Shown: in pieces, positions 50,902 to 59,751 of the stretch | How positions within the stretch are numbered: position 1 is the stretch's first letter | Layout of the letters: every line of letters starts with the position of its first letter | Source of the DNA: Sphaerothrix epifaneia | Lineage (GTDB): Bacteria; Cyanobacteriota; Cyanobacteriia; Phormidesmidales; Phormidesmidaceae | NCBI RefSeq assembly: GCF_042788235.1 | Contig: NZ_JBHZOL010000085.1 | Location: forward strand, 1 to 64,000 | Direction: 5' to 3' | Length of the DNA: 64,000 nt | Translations under genes and position numbers: made by a program | Notes under the pieces: model-generated | What the model saw: the letters and a program-made list of their open reading frames with translations, nothing else | What the model was told of the DNA's origin: nothing | The model's database searches: none

Positions 50902-51795
50902 TTAGTACACTTTGGGCACAAAGGTTTGGGTACTCATGGGCGGTCGTTCGTATTCAATTGCCTGTTGCCGGGGAGGTAGTTCCATTGGCGCAGGGGTCAG
51001 GTCTTCGTAGTCAATGCAGCTAAGCAAATGGCTAATGCAGTTGAGCCGTGCCCGCTTTTTGTCATCCGCTTCCACCACATACCAGGGCGATCGCGTTGTA
51101 TCAGTAGCGGCAAACATGTCATCTTTGGCCTTAGAATATTCCACCCAGCGGGCGCGAGCTTCTAAGTCCATTTCGCTTAGCTTCCAGCGCTTCGTGCGAT
51201 CGGCTAATCGGGCTTGAAACCGCCGCTCTTGTTCTTCGTCGCTGACCGAAAACCAGTATTTAATCAAAACAATGCCAGAGCGTTGCAATAGATGCTCAAA
51301 CTCCGGGCAGGAGCGCAAAAATTCTACGTATTCGTTGTAGGTGCAAAACCCCATCACCCGCTCTACCCCAGCGCGGTTATACCAACTGCGATCGAACAGG
51401 ACGATTTCCCCCGCCGCTGGCAGATGGGCGACATAGCGCTGAAAATACCACTGGGTCTTTTCTTTTTCGGTGGGTTTGCCCAAAGCCGCAATGCGGCAAA
51501 TTCGCGGATTGAGGCAATCGGAAATTCGCTTAATGACGCCGCCTTTGCCAGCCGCGTCTCGTCCCTCAAAAATGACAACTACCTTCAAACCCTTAAACTT
51601 GACCCACTCTTGCAGCTTAACCAGTTCAATTTGGAGCCGAGCCAATTCTTTTTTGTAGACTTTTGGGCTGAGCCGACTGGCCTGGGTTACAGGCTGAGCC
51701 GCCGATTGGCGGCGAGACTCATCAGACGGGGCTGATTTTTTCCGGGCTTTGGCAATAGCCGCATCAGCAGCCAATTGTTTTTTAGGTTTGGGCAT
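50902..51795 (-). CDS. ppk2: Polyphosphate kinase 2 family protein
   Basis: It transfers phosphate between polyphosphate and a nucleoside mono- or diphosphate. The 297 residues have a basic, disordered N-terminal 45, then the PPK2 core: Walker A FEGRDAAGKGGVIKR (about 76-90), the lid region, and Walker B VLFDRSWYNRAGVERVMGF. A C-terminal MELPPRQQAIEYERPP tail follows. A single PPK2 domain puts it in class I or III, so donor/acceptor preference is not certain. DUF362 lies 25 bp upstream on the same strand and may be co-transcribed. Confidence 0.93.
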   Translation of the reverse strand: MPKPKKQLAADAAIAKARKKSAPSDESRRQSAAQPVTQASRLSPKVYKKELARLQIELVKLQEWVKFKGLKVVVIFEGRDAAGKGGVIKRISDCLNPRICRIAALGKPTEKEKTQWYFQRYVAHLPAAGEIVLFDRSWYNRAGVERVMGFCTYNEYVEFLRSCPEFEHLLQRSGIVLIKYWFSVSDEEQERRFQARLADRTKRWKLSEMDLEARARWVEYSKAKDDMFAATDTTRSPWYVVEADDKKRARLNCISHLLSCIDYEDLTPAPMELPPRQQAIEYERPPMSTQTFVPKVY

Positions 51796-51819
51796 AGGGC
51801 GATCGCGATTTTAGGCTAA

Positions 51820-52785
51820 CTAAGCTCGGCTTCCATAGGCAGCCAATGGCTCTTTGATAAAGCGAATATAGAAGTGCTTAAACGTGGAGCGCACCACCCT
51901 GGGTAAGCCAAAATCAATTGGCACTAGCGTTTCGGGAAGCTGCCAGTCTGTAACTTTCAGATCGTCAGGTTGCAGCAAAGGAAAGGCGATCGCTTTGAGA
52001 TCTGAACTTAGCCCTAGCTGCTGGGCGGCCACCAGCGTTGGTATGTGTTGGGGGTTCACGTTTAGCACTGCCACAACCGCGCGATCGAGAGCAAAAACAT
52101 CAGTTGAAGCTGCTAGCAATCCTAAGTCTCTGGGTTCGCCGCCGCTAGGGCCGTTGCCCTCATGGCCAATAATGCCGTCAAGAATCGTCAATTCAGGCTG
52201 AATTGCCTGCGCCGTCGCCACCAGCATTTGGCCAAAGCGTTGCCGATCTTTGCCTGCTTCCATATGCCACCAAGCTTTCATCTTGCCGGGGACACAGCCA
52301 AACAGATTTTTCACACCAAGCGTAAGCGTGAGCTGGACATGAGATTTCACCTTAGGCAAGTTAATCACCACGTCGGCTGCCATTGCCTCACGCGACAGCA
52401 GTAAGTGACTAAATTCTGCCCTACCCGTTTCGTAGCGCTTACCGTGTAGCTCCACAATCGGTAAGTTTAAGCGCTCTATCAAGGGCAGATAGCCATTGGC
52501 CTCGGCCACCCCCCGGGCACTACCAAAGGCTGGACTATCCCCTAAAAACGGCGATCCTCCCGCCGCTTTGACCATCTGGGCAACACAATAAACCACTTCT
52601 GGACGGGTGACACACTCTTTGGTAGGTTTAGCCCCGGTCAACAGGTTGGGTTTAAGCAGCACGCGATCGCCCGGTTTTACCAAAGCGGCCATGCCACCTA
52701 GCGGCGCTAATAGCTGCTCTAATGATCGATGCAACTGCGGCAAATCGTAGGTGGTTGCCCGCAGCAGGCTAACGGTAGCGGCCAT
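51820..52785 (-). CDS. DUF362 domain protein
   Basis: 321 residues of the DUF362 family. Conserved stretches are VLLKPNLLTGAKPTKECVT (about 43-61), LGDSPAFGSARGVAE, VINLPKVKSHVQLTLTLGVK, KNLFGCVPGKMK and a DGIIGHEGNGPSGGEPRDLG segment. No 4Fe-4S ferredoxin-type cysteines are visible, unlike the longer members. The function is unknown. The ppk2-like gene follows 24 bp downstream on the same strand. The ATG start is preceded by a gap of 79 bp to the divergent DUF554 gene. Confidence 0.85.
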   Translation of the reverse strand: MAATVSLLRATTYDLPQLHRSLEQLLAPLGGMAALVKPGDRVLLKPNLLTGAKPTKECVTRPEVVYCVAQMVKAAGGSPFLGDSPAFGSARGVAEANGYLPLIERLNLPIVELHGKRYETGRAEFSHLLLSREAMAADVVINLPKVKSHVQLTLTLGVKNLFGCVPGKMKAWWHMEAGKDRQRFGQMLVATAQAIQPELTILDGIIGHEGNGPSGGEPRDLGLLAASTDVFALDRAVVAVLNVNPQHIPTLVAAQQLGLSSDLKAIAFPLLQPDDLKVTDWQLPETLVPIDFGLPRVVRSTFKHFYIRFIKEPLAAYGSRA

Positions 52786-52864
52786 AGCGATTTAAATCTT
52801 AGAGGTAGAAAAGCGTTTATTGTTTTTAGGGTAACGAAGTGGGGGGGAAAAAGCGAGACAGTCT

Positions 52865-53614
52865 ATGCTTAATTTTTTCGCCAAGACTAGCGGTACCTGG
52901 ATCAACGTCGCCACAGTGCTGATAGGCACAGGATTAGGGTTGCTGCTGCGCGATCGCTTACCGCGATCGATGCAAGCCATCATTACACAAGCGGTAGGGC
53001 TGCTAACGCTGTTTATTGGCGTCAGTATGGCAGGCAGTATGGCTGAGGCCGAGGCTGGCCCGGTTGATGGCATTATTTTGGGGCTGTTGGCTTTGGTGGG
53101 GGGTGGGCTGCTGGGGGAATGGTGGGCAATTGAGGCCAAGCTAGAGGCGATAGGCGATCGCCTCAAACGGCAGTTTCGCGGCGGTGGTAAGTTTACCGAA
53201 GGGTTTGTGGCCGCTAGCCTGTTGTTTTGTGTGGGGCCATTGACGTTAATTGGCAGCTTAAACAATGGCCTCAGCGGCGATGACACGCTGCTGACGCTCA
53301 AAGCGGCGATGGATGGCTTAGCGGCGATCGCTTTGACTGGCAGCTATGGGCTGGGAGTAGGGTTTTCGGCGCTGGTGATTTTGGTGTTTCAGGGGGGCGT
53401 ATCGCTGCTAGCAGGCATTTTGTCTCAGCAAATTGGCGATCCGGCTAGCGATCCAGGGATTTTGCTAGCAACGGGGGTCGGTGGCATTATGATTTTGGGC
53501 TTGGGGCTAAATCTGTTACAAGTTGGCAAAATTCGAGTAGCCTCCTTTTTGCCCGCTTTAATCTTGGCACCGATGCTGTATGCGATCGCGGCTGGGCTGG
53601 TTAACGGTGGCTAA
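52865..53614 (+). CDS. DUF554 family membrane protein
   Basis: 249 residues with about six hydrophobic helices. Family stretches are NVATVLIGTGLGLLLRDRLP at the N-terminus, TLFIGVSMAGS, GFVAASLLFCVGPLTLIGSL and FSALVILVFQGGVSLLAG. Members are predicted transporters or channels of unknown substrate. It is divergent from the DUF362 gene and followed by a repeat copy and a strong terminator. Confidence 0.88.
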   Translation: MLNFFAKTSGTWINVATVLIGTGLGLLLRDRLPRSMQAIITQAVGLLTLFIGVSMAGSMAEAEAGPVDGIILGLLALVGGGLLGEWWAIEAKLEAIGDRLKRQFRGGGKFTEGFVAASLLFCVGPLTLIGSLNNGLSGDDTLLTLKAAMDGLAAIALTGSYGLGVGFSALVILVFQGGVSLLAGILSQQIGDPASDPGILLATGVGGIMILGLGLNLLQVGKIRVASFLPALILAPMLYAIAAGLVNGG

Positions 53615-53615
53615 G

Positions 53616-53705
53616 AGCTGAGGCCAGCAGGTAAAGGACAGCTTTTCTATCAGCGGCTTGCCGCCATTGAAGGGTGTCAACCGTGGTAGCTACGGCGAGA
53701 AAACG
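53616..53705 (-). repeat. Dispersed intergenic repeat, copy 5
   Basis: CAGGTAAAGGACAGCTTTTC, ATCAGCGGCTTGCCGCCATT and GTGGTAGCTACGGCGAG follow in the same order as the copy at 45004. Confidence 0.5.
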
Positions 53706-53714
53706 GAAGAAAAC

Positions 53715-53759
53715 TAAAAAGCAAAACGCCCAAGCATGACTTGGGCGTTTTGCTTTTTT
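53715..53759. terminator. Strong bidirectional terminator
   Basis: AAAAGCAAAACGCCCAAG (53717-53734) and its exact complement (53740-53757) enclose the 5-base loop CATGA. Runs of A on the left and T on the right serve both directions. It sits between DUF554 and the convergent tRNA-fMet. Confidence 0.9.
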
Positions 53760-53761
53760 GG

Positions 53762-53835
<74 letters not shown>

Positions 53836-53899
53836 GCGTATTTCCCACTATAGCTGACCTTTGGTTAAAACGACAACAAATTCTTGAATTCACCCAAAA

Positions 53900-54853
53900 C
53901 TAAAGCATTTCAATTTCGCCCATCACATCAAGTCGTTTAAAGTCGCCAATGACGAGATAAGTCTCTGCCAGATTTTCGGCAATCGTGGGAGTAATCCAGC
54001 CGAGCTGCTTAAGCAAGTGAATCGCCACGGCATACTTGGCTCGTTTAGCCCCGTCCATGACCTTAATGGCTAGCCCTAAGCCCGATCCAACTTGGCCGAT
54101 GCATTGAATCCCTTCGGCTCCAGACTTGCTGACAATTTCCCCTTCCGTCAGCCGCATTAAATCGGTATCAAACGCTTCCTGTCCGGCCACCAGAGCTGGG
54201 TAGCTGGTCATGGCTCGCACAATGCGTTCCATATCTACACTGTCGCCGGAGGCAAGCTTGGCAAATAAGGTGGCCATTTGGCCAATTTGCATAAAGTAAG
54301 TGGGGGCACCGCAGTCGTCGTGGGCGCAGATAAACTCATCGGCTGGCATGCCCAACAGTTCGGCTACCTGTTGCAAAATCAACTGCTGGAGCGGATGACT
54401 GCGCTGTAGGTACGTATTGAGCGGCCACTTGCGCTGCTGACAAACTGCCAGCATACCAGCGTGTTTGCCTGAGCAATTGTGCTGCAAAGGGCTGCGCTTA
54501 CCTTCGGGAATGGGGCACTGCAATAGCGTCGGTTCTACGTCACTGCGCCACAAAATGTTAAAGACCTGCCGCACCTGCTCCATAGAACCACGATGCGAAC
54601 TGCAAATAATCGCTAAATCGCGATCGCTCAGGTTATAGCGTTCTAGCGTGCCCGTTTTGGTAACTGATAAAGCTTGAAAAGGTTTCAGCGCTGAGCGGAT
54701 AAAAGTAGCCGTCTCAGCGTTACCTGCCACCGACAAAACCCGACCACGGCTGTCACAAACCACTGCCTGGGCACGGTGGATTGATTCTGGAATTCCTTCC
54801 CGCAGTAACTGAACTTTTATTTCTGCGGTTTGCGTTCGCTTAGCCTTGGTCAT
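53900..54853 (-). CDS. Asparaginase (Asparaginase II / Rhizobium type family)
   Basis: 317 residues of the family that includes the Rhizobium etli thermolabile asparaginase. It converts asparagine to aspartate and ammonia in the cytosol. Motifs include ATFIRSALKPFQAL (the S-A-x-K-P-F-Q region), ICSSHRGS, LQHNCSGKHAGML and HDDCGAPTYFM, the last with the conserved Asp-Cys-Gly. The ATG start lies 42 bp downstream of the CGLD27 gene end, so they are probably co-transcribed. The type differs from both the E. coli AnsA/B and plant-type enzymes. Confidence 0.88.
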   Translation of the reverse strand: MTKAKRTQTAEIKVQLLREGIPESIHRAQAVVCDSRGRVLSVAGNAETATFIRSALKPFQALSVTKTGTLERYNLSDRDLAIICSSHRGSMEQVRQVFNILWRSDVEPTLLQCPIPEGKRSPLQHNCSGKHAGMLAVCQQRKWPLNTYLQRSHPLQQLILQQVAELLGMPADEFICAHDDCGAPTYFMQIGQMATLFAKLASGDSVDMERIVRAMTSYPALVAGQEAFDTDLMRLTEGEIVSKSGAEGIQCIGQVGSGLGLAIKVMDGAKRAKYAVAIHLLKQLGWITPTIAENLAETYLVIGDFKRLDVMGEIEML

Positions 54854-54895
54854 GGCTAAGACTCTTACATACTAGTGCCATAAGTGCAACGACCT

Positions 54896-55393
54896 TTAAA
54901 CAAATTGCCAGATGAGGCTACCTGCCAACAGGCAACTCACCAAAATACCTAAAGAAGCTTGAATACGCTTCAATAAAGGCTTTACCTGATAGTCTACAAT
55001 CAGGCGATCGCGGGTTGCGATCTCATCTGGTTTGAGCCACACTTGGCCGTCGTACCAGCCTGACTCTTCATAGGGGACGGTTTTATCTTTAAGCCGTTTG
55101 CCGACATGAATCCAGCCGATATAAAGCTGTAGCAAGGCTAGCACTGGCAGCGCCGTCGCCCCGACCGCTCCGCTAATTAAAAACTTGAGCAGTACCTTTT
55201 GCGGGGGGAAGCTAGCTGCCGAAACGGGGCCGCTGATCAGCCAACTTACCAGCCACAACCACACAATTGGCCGCACAAAGCCCTGCAAGTCGCGCACAGC
55301 CCAGCTATAGAACCAAGATCCCTGAATGTCTTGATACTCATTAATGGGCTGCTGCTCAGGTGGAACCGGACAGCGAGTAGACGTAGGCTTCAT
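54896..55393 (-). CDS. CGLD27 family membrane protein (DUF1230)
   Basis: 165 residues from the ATG at 55393; a GTG six codons upstream is less likely. The family is found in cyanobacteria and chloroplasts. It has CPVPPEQQPINEY near the start, FYSWAVRD, three hydrophobic segments (around 40-65, 75-100 and 145-163) and a central GKRLKDKTVPYEESGWYDGQ and RDRLIVDYQVKPLLKR. The role is unknown; the plant and algal proteins have been linked to iron/photosynthesis responses. It lies between rsfS and the asparaginase gene on the same strand. Confidence 0.85.
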   Translation of the reverse strand: MKPTSTRCPVPPEQQPINEYQDIQGSWFYSWAVRDLQGFVRPIVWLWLVSWLISGPVSAASFPPQKVLLKFLISGAVGATALPVLALLQLYIGWIHVGKRLKDKTVPYEESGWYDGQVWLKPDEIATRDRLIVDYQVKPLLKRIQASLGILVSCLLAGSLIWQFV

Positions 55394-55473
55394 AAGATTC
55401 AACCAGCACACAAAGACGGGTAACAGAGAACCTTTCTTTGTTTTTCAAAACCCATGCGGCAAAACAAAGAAAC

Positions 55474-55932
55474 TTAGCGCAAGCGGCTCCTGGCTGGTTC
55501 TGTAGAAGGTTCAAAAGGAACCTCCTGAGCATGACCCCAAAATGCTTCGAGATCATAAAACTCGCGCTCTTGCGGTAAAAAGATATGAGCAATCACTTCG
55601 CCGTAGTCTTGCAAAACCCAGCTACTGTCGGTAGTCCCTTCTGTACGCAGGGGACGCCGCTGCCAGTTTTGCTCGACTTTTTCTTCAATCGATCGCGCGA
55701 TCGCCCGTACCTGGACATTAGAAAAGCCAGTGACAATGACAAAAAAGTCAGCTAGATAAGAAACATCGGCCACCTGAAGGATCTTAATATTACCTGCTTT
55801 GCGATCGTCGGCAGCGTGAGCAATCTCAATCGCTAACTGCTTAGCGGTTTCTAAAGAGGCTGCGTCGGTAGTTGAGTGAGCTTCGGGAGTGGCTAGGCGC
55901 TCAGCGGTGAAAAAGTTAGGACGATCTGTCAT
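55474..55932 (-). CDS. rsfS: Ribosome silencing factor RsfS
   Basis: It binds uL14 on the 50S subunit and blocks subunit joining when nutrients are short. The 152 residues have an N-terminal extension of about 25, then the Iojap domain: AIEIAHAADDRKAGNIKIL, DVSYLADFFVIVTGFSNVQV, LRTEGTTDSSWVLQDYGEVI and FLPQEREFYDLEAFW. It follows yqeK by 70 bp on the same strand, a gene order kept widely in bacteria. Confidence 0.95.
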   Translation of the reverse strand: MTDRPNFFTAERLATPEAHSTTDAASLETAKQLAIEIAHAADDRKAGNIKILQVADVSYLADFFVIVTGFSNVQVRAIARSIEEKVEQNWQRRPLRTEGTTDSSWVLQDYGEVIAHIFLPQEREFYDLEAFWGHAQEVPFEPSTEPARSRLR

Positions 55933-56002
55933 TAAACGTAGATTTCCTCAATTCAGCTCTATGGAGAAGTCAGGGCAATGTCTAGAACCCGTCACTCAGC
56001 GG

Positions 56003-56620
56003 CTAAGCCGATAGACGAGTTAGTCTTAAGCGGTCTTGACTGGCCTGTAAAAACCAGTTGCGAGTCTGTACGGCGCGAGGATGAATCAACTTCCCAGCCT
56101 GGATAAGTTGCGTGAGGGTGTATTCACAGGTTTCGTAGACAGCTTGAGAGAGGTCTTCATAACAAAGCTGCCTGAGGCGGTTAAGGTCGCTCTGTTGCCC
56201 GCGACCTGGCTCTAGCGAGTCAGCTAGAAAAACAACACAGCTAACGGCATCCATATTGGCTGCCCCCAACGTATGGTTGCGAATGGCCGCTAAGACCACG
56301 GCATCATCAACGCCAAACTCCTCTTTTGCCACAATAGCGCCGATTTCTGCATGTAGCAGGTGAGGATTAGCGATCTCAACTGGATCAAGCGTCAAGCCAG
56401 CTTGCTGAGCCATCTCTAACAGGCGATCGGGCTGAAAATATTTGGCTAAGTCATGCATCAGGCCAGCTTGCGCCGCCGCCTGGATATTTAAGTCATGGTA
56501 CCGAGCCAGCTCAATCGACAGCTGCTCAACCCGTAGAATGTGTTTAACTCTCGGTATCGGTACATTTTCATCTAGCCAACTCAACACTTGCTCTCGCAAG
56601 CGGCTAGAAAAATTTGTCAT
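56003..56620 (-). CDS. yqeK: YqeK-type HD-domain hydrolase
   Basis: 205 residues with HD-domain metal ligands: His in VKHILRVEQLSIELA (about residue 26), the HD pair in GLMHDLAKYF, His in NPHLLHAEIGAIV and IRNHTLGAANMDAVS. YqeK proteins split diadenosine tetraphosphate symmetrically into ADP. It is next to rsfS, as usual. The ATG start at 56620 lies about 148 bp from a divergent gene. Confidence 0.88.
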   Translation of the reverse strand: MTNFSSRLREQVLSWLDENVPIPRVKHILRVEQLSIELARYHDLNIQAAAQAGLMHDLAKYFQPDRLLEMAQQAGLTLDPVEIANPHLLHAEIGAIVAKEEFGVDDAVVLAAIRNHTLGAANMDAVSCVVFLADSLEPGRGQQSDLNRLRQLCYEDLSQAVYETCEYTLTQLIQAGKLIHPRAVQTRNWFLQASQDRLRLTRLSA

Positions 56621-56768
56621 ATGTTAGAAGAACTTAAACTGCCTTTGATATCATTCTGAAGCCATTGTAAACGATGTTTTTGTAGAAGCGTTTTAAGCAC
56701 TGTTTCAAAGACAGACCCACAGGTAGACTAAATTAGCTGCTGTAGATTAGCCTCTTAGGACAAAAGCT

Positions 56769-57470
56769 ATGACTTCGTTTCTGACTGCTAATGTACTTTT
56801 GGGTTTTTTGGTGGGTTTGCTAGTAGCCTTGATCGTTTATTGGCTACAGCAACAGCGTATTCGTCAGCAAAAGAAACTGCTGCTGCAACTCCAGCAGCAA
56901 CACGAACAGCTTGACCAAACGCAGTCACAGCACTTAAGCGATAACACCCACCAGCTACGGCAGAGCTACAAGGCAGAACTCGCTCAAACCATTGAGCATT
57001 ATCAAGATCAGTTGGCCAAACGCGTTGAGCAGGTACGAGAAGAATATGAAGCCCGGATTGAGGTCATGCAGTTGGCTCAATCGGCGATCGCTGAATCAGG
57101 TACTGGAGAACCTGTTGATTGGCCTGAAACGGCTAGTGCTGTCGTAACCCATGATGCTACCAGTACAGCCGCAAAACCGGATCTTGCCGCTCGTACTCTT
57201 GAGCCAACCGCAACTCTAGCGCCCCCAATGCCCGCGCCTGAGTCCCCTGCTTTGAACCAAGCTCAGCTTGACTCATCTCTACAGCAGTTTCGACAAGACT
57301 TTGACGGTCAACTGGCCATCAGACTAAAGCAGCAGCAGCGTTTGCTAGTCCAGCAAATTACTGATTTTAAGCAGGCTTACGATGGTCGCCTGAGAAATTT
57401 GGAGCAACTGATCAAAGCAAAGGCTCAAGAACCTCCCTCAAACGCCAACGCCAATACTGAGATTTATTAA
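56769..57470 (+). CDS. Membrane-anchored coiled-coil protein of unknown function
   Basis: 233 residues. One N-terminal transmembrane helix (about 8-26, VLLGFLVGLLVALIVYWL) is followed by a long Gln-rich coiled coil (about 27-110), a Pro/Ala-rich linker (120-165) and a second helical stretch (168-225, LQQFRQDFDGQLAIRLKQQQ). The layout suggests a structural or scaffold protein held on the cytoplasmic side. No known domain. It is divergent from yqeK and ends near a hairpin terminator. Confidence 0.65.
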   Translation: MTSFLTANVLLGFLVGLLVALIVYWLQQQRIRQQKKLLLQLQQQHEQLDQTQSQHLSDNTHQLRQSYKAELAQTIEHYQDQLAKRVEQVREEYEARIEVMQLAQSAIAESGTGEPVDWPETASAVVTHDATSTAAKPDLAARTLEPTATLAPPMPAPESPALNQAQLDSSLQQFRQDFDGQLAIRLKQQQRLLVQQITDFKQAYDGRLRNLEQLIKAKAQEPPSNANANTEIY

Positions 57471-57486
57471 GGCTAAGGGGACAAAA

Positions 57487-57512
57487 AAAGCCACCGAGCG
57501 ATCGGTAGCTTT
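57487..57512 (-). terminator. Hairpin terminator between convergent genes
   Basis: AAAGCCACCGA and TCGGTAGCTTT pair with one mismatch around a 4-base loop. On the minus strand the hairpin is followed by T7, so it mainly serves the leftward gene ending at 57543. Confidence 0.7.
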
Positions 57513-57542
57513 AGATTGCAAGCAATGGTGAGCTTGAGAACC

Positions 57543-58151
57543 TTAGCGGTGCGGATGATGCAAATCAGCCTGCACTTCTTGCTCTAAGTTGACTTGGCGA
57601 GGGCGATCGCTATCGGCATCATAAACGCCCCATTCTTCTAGCCCTGGGTTGTTAAAGAGAACGGACTGCGCCCGCAGAATTTCATCAGCCGTTCCTTCTA
57701 CCACAATCAGGTAGTCACCTTGAGAAAGGCGATCGCTATAAACTTTAGCCCGGTCATCAGGGATGCCTAAGCCCGCTAATGCACCCACTAAACCTCCTGA
57801 GATAGCTCCAATCCCTCCCCCGGCCAAAGTAGTGGCTAAGGTTGTAGCAATGGTGCCAGCCCCAATAAAAATACCAATACCGGGGATAGCAAAGGTGGCC
57901 ACGCCAGCGAGCAGCCCTCCCAACAAACCGAGCGTCGTGCCTGTAACAGCGCCAACAGCCGCCCCTTTATCCGTCTCGTGACCGGGCTTGCGCGTGAGGT
58001 CGGTACCTGTCGCATTGTCGCCTGATTGCTTAGCAATCACCGAAACAGCTTCAATCGGAAAGCCAGACTGCTTCAGTTCTTCGTAAGCGTACTGAGCATC
58101 GCGTTCGCGCGTAAAGACGCCAATGGCGCGGCGGCGTTTACCTAGTGTCAT
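57543..58151 (-). CDS. General-stress-protein-like membrane protein
   Basis: 202 residues. An N-terminal small alpha/beta domain (about 8-50, RAIGVFTRERDAQYAYEELK) resembles the general stress protein 17M/YflT fold. A Gly/Ala-rich double hydrophobic hairpin follows (70-135, GAAVGAVTGTTLGLLGGLLA and GGGIGAISGGLVGAL), typical of Gly-zipper proteins. Another small alpha/beta part (about 140-185, DRLSQGDYLIVVEGTADEI) comes after it. The C-terminal His-rich tail is short. It probably acts at membranes under stress. A leftward terminator follows its stop. Confidence 0.7.
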   Translation of the reverse strand: MTLGKRRRAIGVFTRERDAQYAYEELKQSGFPIEAVSVIAKQSGDNATGTDLTRKPGHETDKGAAVGAVTGTTLGLLGGLLAGVATFAIPGIGIFIGAGTIATTLATTLAGGGIGAISGGLVGALAGLGIPDDRAKVYSDRLSQGDYLIVVEGTADEILRAQSVLFNNPGLEEWGVYDADSDRPRQVNLEQEVQADLHHPHR

Positions 58152-58283
58152 AGTGTGACCTCTCTGAAAAATAAGTGATTACGACGTAATGTTTTGCTGT
58201 AAATGCCCTAAAGCGTTTCGTTTTGGCAAACAAGGCTGATGGCTCGTTTGACCAAAACGCCTAGCTACAAAAACCTGGAAAAA

Positions 58284-59243
58284 CTAAAGAGCGACCAAAT
58301 ACTCTTTGAGATTGCCGCTTTGTTGACGCAGCTTTTTAACGGCCTGCTGTTGAAGCTGGCGCACGCGCTCACGGCTAATGTTTAGTCGTTTGCCCACCTT
58401 AGCCAGCGATAGCTCTCGTCCGTCTTCTAAACCAAATCGCAATGCTAGAACTTCCCGTTGCTGAGGAGTTAGCCCAGACATCATCTCGCGTAAGTCTTGT
58501 TGCAGATTGGTTTGAATGGTGAAGTCTTCTGGAGATGAATCTGGGTCTTCTAGCAAATCGCCCAGTTCGGTATCCTGGTTATCACCCATGCGCGTCTCTA
58601 ATGACAGCGGCTGACGAGCGTAGCCCAAATACTGGCGAACTTTCTTGTTTGAAAGCTCAAGGTACTCAGCTAACTCAGCAACGGTGGCCGAACGACCCAG
58701 TTCTTGCGCTAAAGTGCGTTGCGCTTTTTTGATCTTGTTTAAGGTTTCATTGATGTGAATTGGCAAGCGAATCGTGCGACTTTTTTCAGCTAAAGCCCGC
58801 GTCATGGCTTGGCGAATCCACCAGTAAGCATAGGTTGAGAAGCGATAACCCTTCGCCGGATCAAACTTTTCGACCCCTCGTTGCAGGCCAATCGTCCCTT
58901 CCTGAACCAAGTCCATTAGGTCTAGGTTGCGTTTGGTGTATTTCTTAGCGATCGAAACAACCAAGCGCAGGTTGGCTGCCACCATTTTTTTCTTGGCTAG
59001 CTCCCCTTTATGAATAGCCTTGGAGAGTGCTTCTGTAGATAAATTTGTGGCTTCAGCCCATTCGCTAAGGGTTGGCTGGCGGTTGTTTTTTTCGGCAAAA
59101 CAGTCTCGAATTTCTTCTAAGGACATCAGTTGCTTTACCTGTTTGCCGTAAGAAATTTCTTGCTCGTGGGTGAGCAAAGGAATGCGACCAATCTCTTTGA
59201 GATAGTTGCGTACCGAATCCGTAGAATATCGAACAGTTGCCAT
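58284..59243 (-). CDS. RNA polymerase sigma factor, group 2 (RpoD/SigA-like)
   Basis: A sigma-70 factor that directs RNA polymerase to -10/-35 promoters. The 319 residues lack the region 1.1 of primary sigma factors, as is normal in group 2. Region 1.2 begins YSTDSVRNYLKEIGRIPLLT. Region 2 has ANLRLVVSIAKKY and GTIGLQRGVEKFDPAKGYRF, and 2.4 has FSTYAYWWIRQAMTRAL. Region 4 ends RERVRQLQQQAVKKLRQQSG. Cyanobacteria have several such factors (SigB-SigE), and I cannot say which this is; the start VRYSTDSVRNYLKEIGR fits the SigB/SigD type. It is monocistronic. Confidence 0.93.
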   Translation of the reverse strand: MATVRYSTDSVRNYLKEIGRIPLLTHEQEISYGKQVKQLMSLEEIRDCFAEKNNRQPTLSEWAEATNLSTEALSKAIHKGELAKKKMVAANLRLVVSIAKKYTKRNLDLMDLVQEGTIGLQRGVEKFDPAKGYRFSTYAYWWIRQAMTRALAEKSRTIRLPIHINETLNKIKKAQRTLAQELGRSATVAELAEYLELSNKKVRQYLGYARQPLSLETRMGDNQDTELGDLLEDPDSSPEDFTIQTNLQQDLREMMSGLTPQQREVLALRFGLEDGRELSLAKVGKRLNISRERVRQLQQQAVKKLRQQSGNLKEYLVAL

Positions 59244-59419
59244 AAATGTTGGAAAAACGCTTGCCTTACTGTGAGGGATGTTTCTGAGGAACTACCCTGC
59301 AACTAAGACTGCTAGAGTCGCCAAGAAACAGTTCACATGGCCTATTATTGGCTTTACCGAGCTGTTAGCACATCTTCCAGGAGACGTAGTCTCGCAAAGG
59401 CTAAAACCCATGCCAAAAG

Positions 59420-59445
59420 AAAGACGCGACCTCAGCCGCGTCTTT
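59420..59445 (-). terminator. Terminator of the Psb35-like gene
   Basis: AAAGACGCG and CGCGTCTTT form a perfect 9-bp stem with an 8-base loop. On the minus strand it is followed by TTTCTTTT. It lies 36 bp past the stop of the leftward small gene. Confidence 0.75.
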
Positions 59446-59480
59446 GGATAGGCGATTTGTTTGAAGAAGAGATACAGCCG

Positions 59481-59660
59481 TTATTTATCAATTTTGGGAA
59501 CGACGTCAGGGCGCTCTTTATCTTCCCAACCCGTGGGGCGCTTGGAGTTGTACCAGGCAATTGAGCCTAGAACCACTGCGGCGACAAATCCAATAAAAAA
59601 TACCATGCCCAGAGAGATTGGAAGTGCTGTAGATTCAGCAGTCTGCATAAATAAATTCAT
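59481..59660 (-). CDS. Psb35-like small membrane protein
   Basis: 59 residues from the ATG at 59660 (AAGGA eight bases upstream; an internal ATG four codons on gives 55 residues). One transmembrane helix (about 16-33, SLGMVFFIGFVAAVVLGS) is followed by AWYNSKRPTGWEDKERPD and a basic VVPKIDK end. The W-Y-N-S-K-R-P-x-G-W-E pattern is one I associate with the cyanobacterial photosystem II assembly factor Psb35 (Ssl2148), from memory and so not certain. Good ribosome site and its own terminator show that it is a real gene. Confidence 0.6.
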   Translation of the reverse strand: MNLFMQTAESTALPISLGMVFFIGFVAAVVLGSIAWYNSKRPTGWEDKERPDVVPKIDK

Positions 59661-59751
59661 AGGTTAAATCCTTATATATCAACCTTTGAATTCAGGTTAC
59701 GAAACTGTCGCTATCGATACATCCATCTTGGGACTTAACTTGTCAGGGCTG

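Noticed and set aside
52792..53301. Leftward open reading of 169 codons opposite DUF554
   Set aside because: Ser/Pro-rich antisense shadow; DUF554 on the plus strand matches its family over the full length.
59337..59564. Rightward open reading of 75 codons
   Set aside because: It contains the perfect terminator hairpin at 59420-59445 and overlaps the Psb35-like gene on the other strand.
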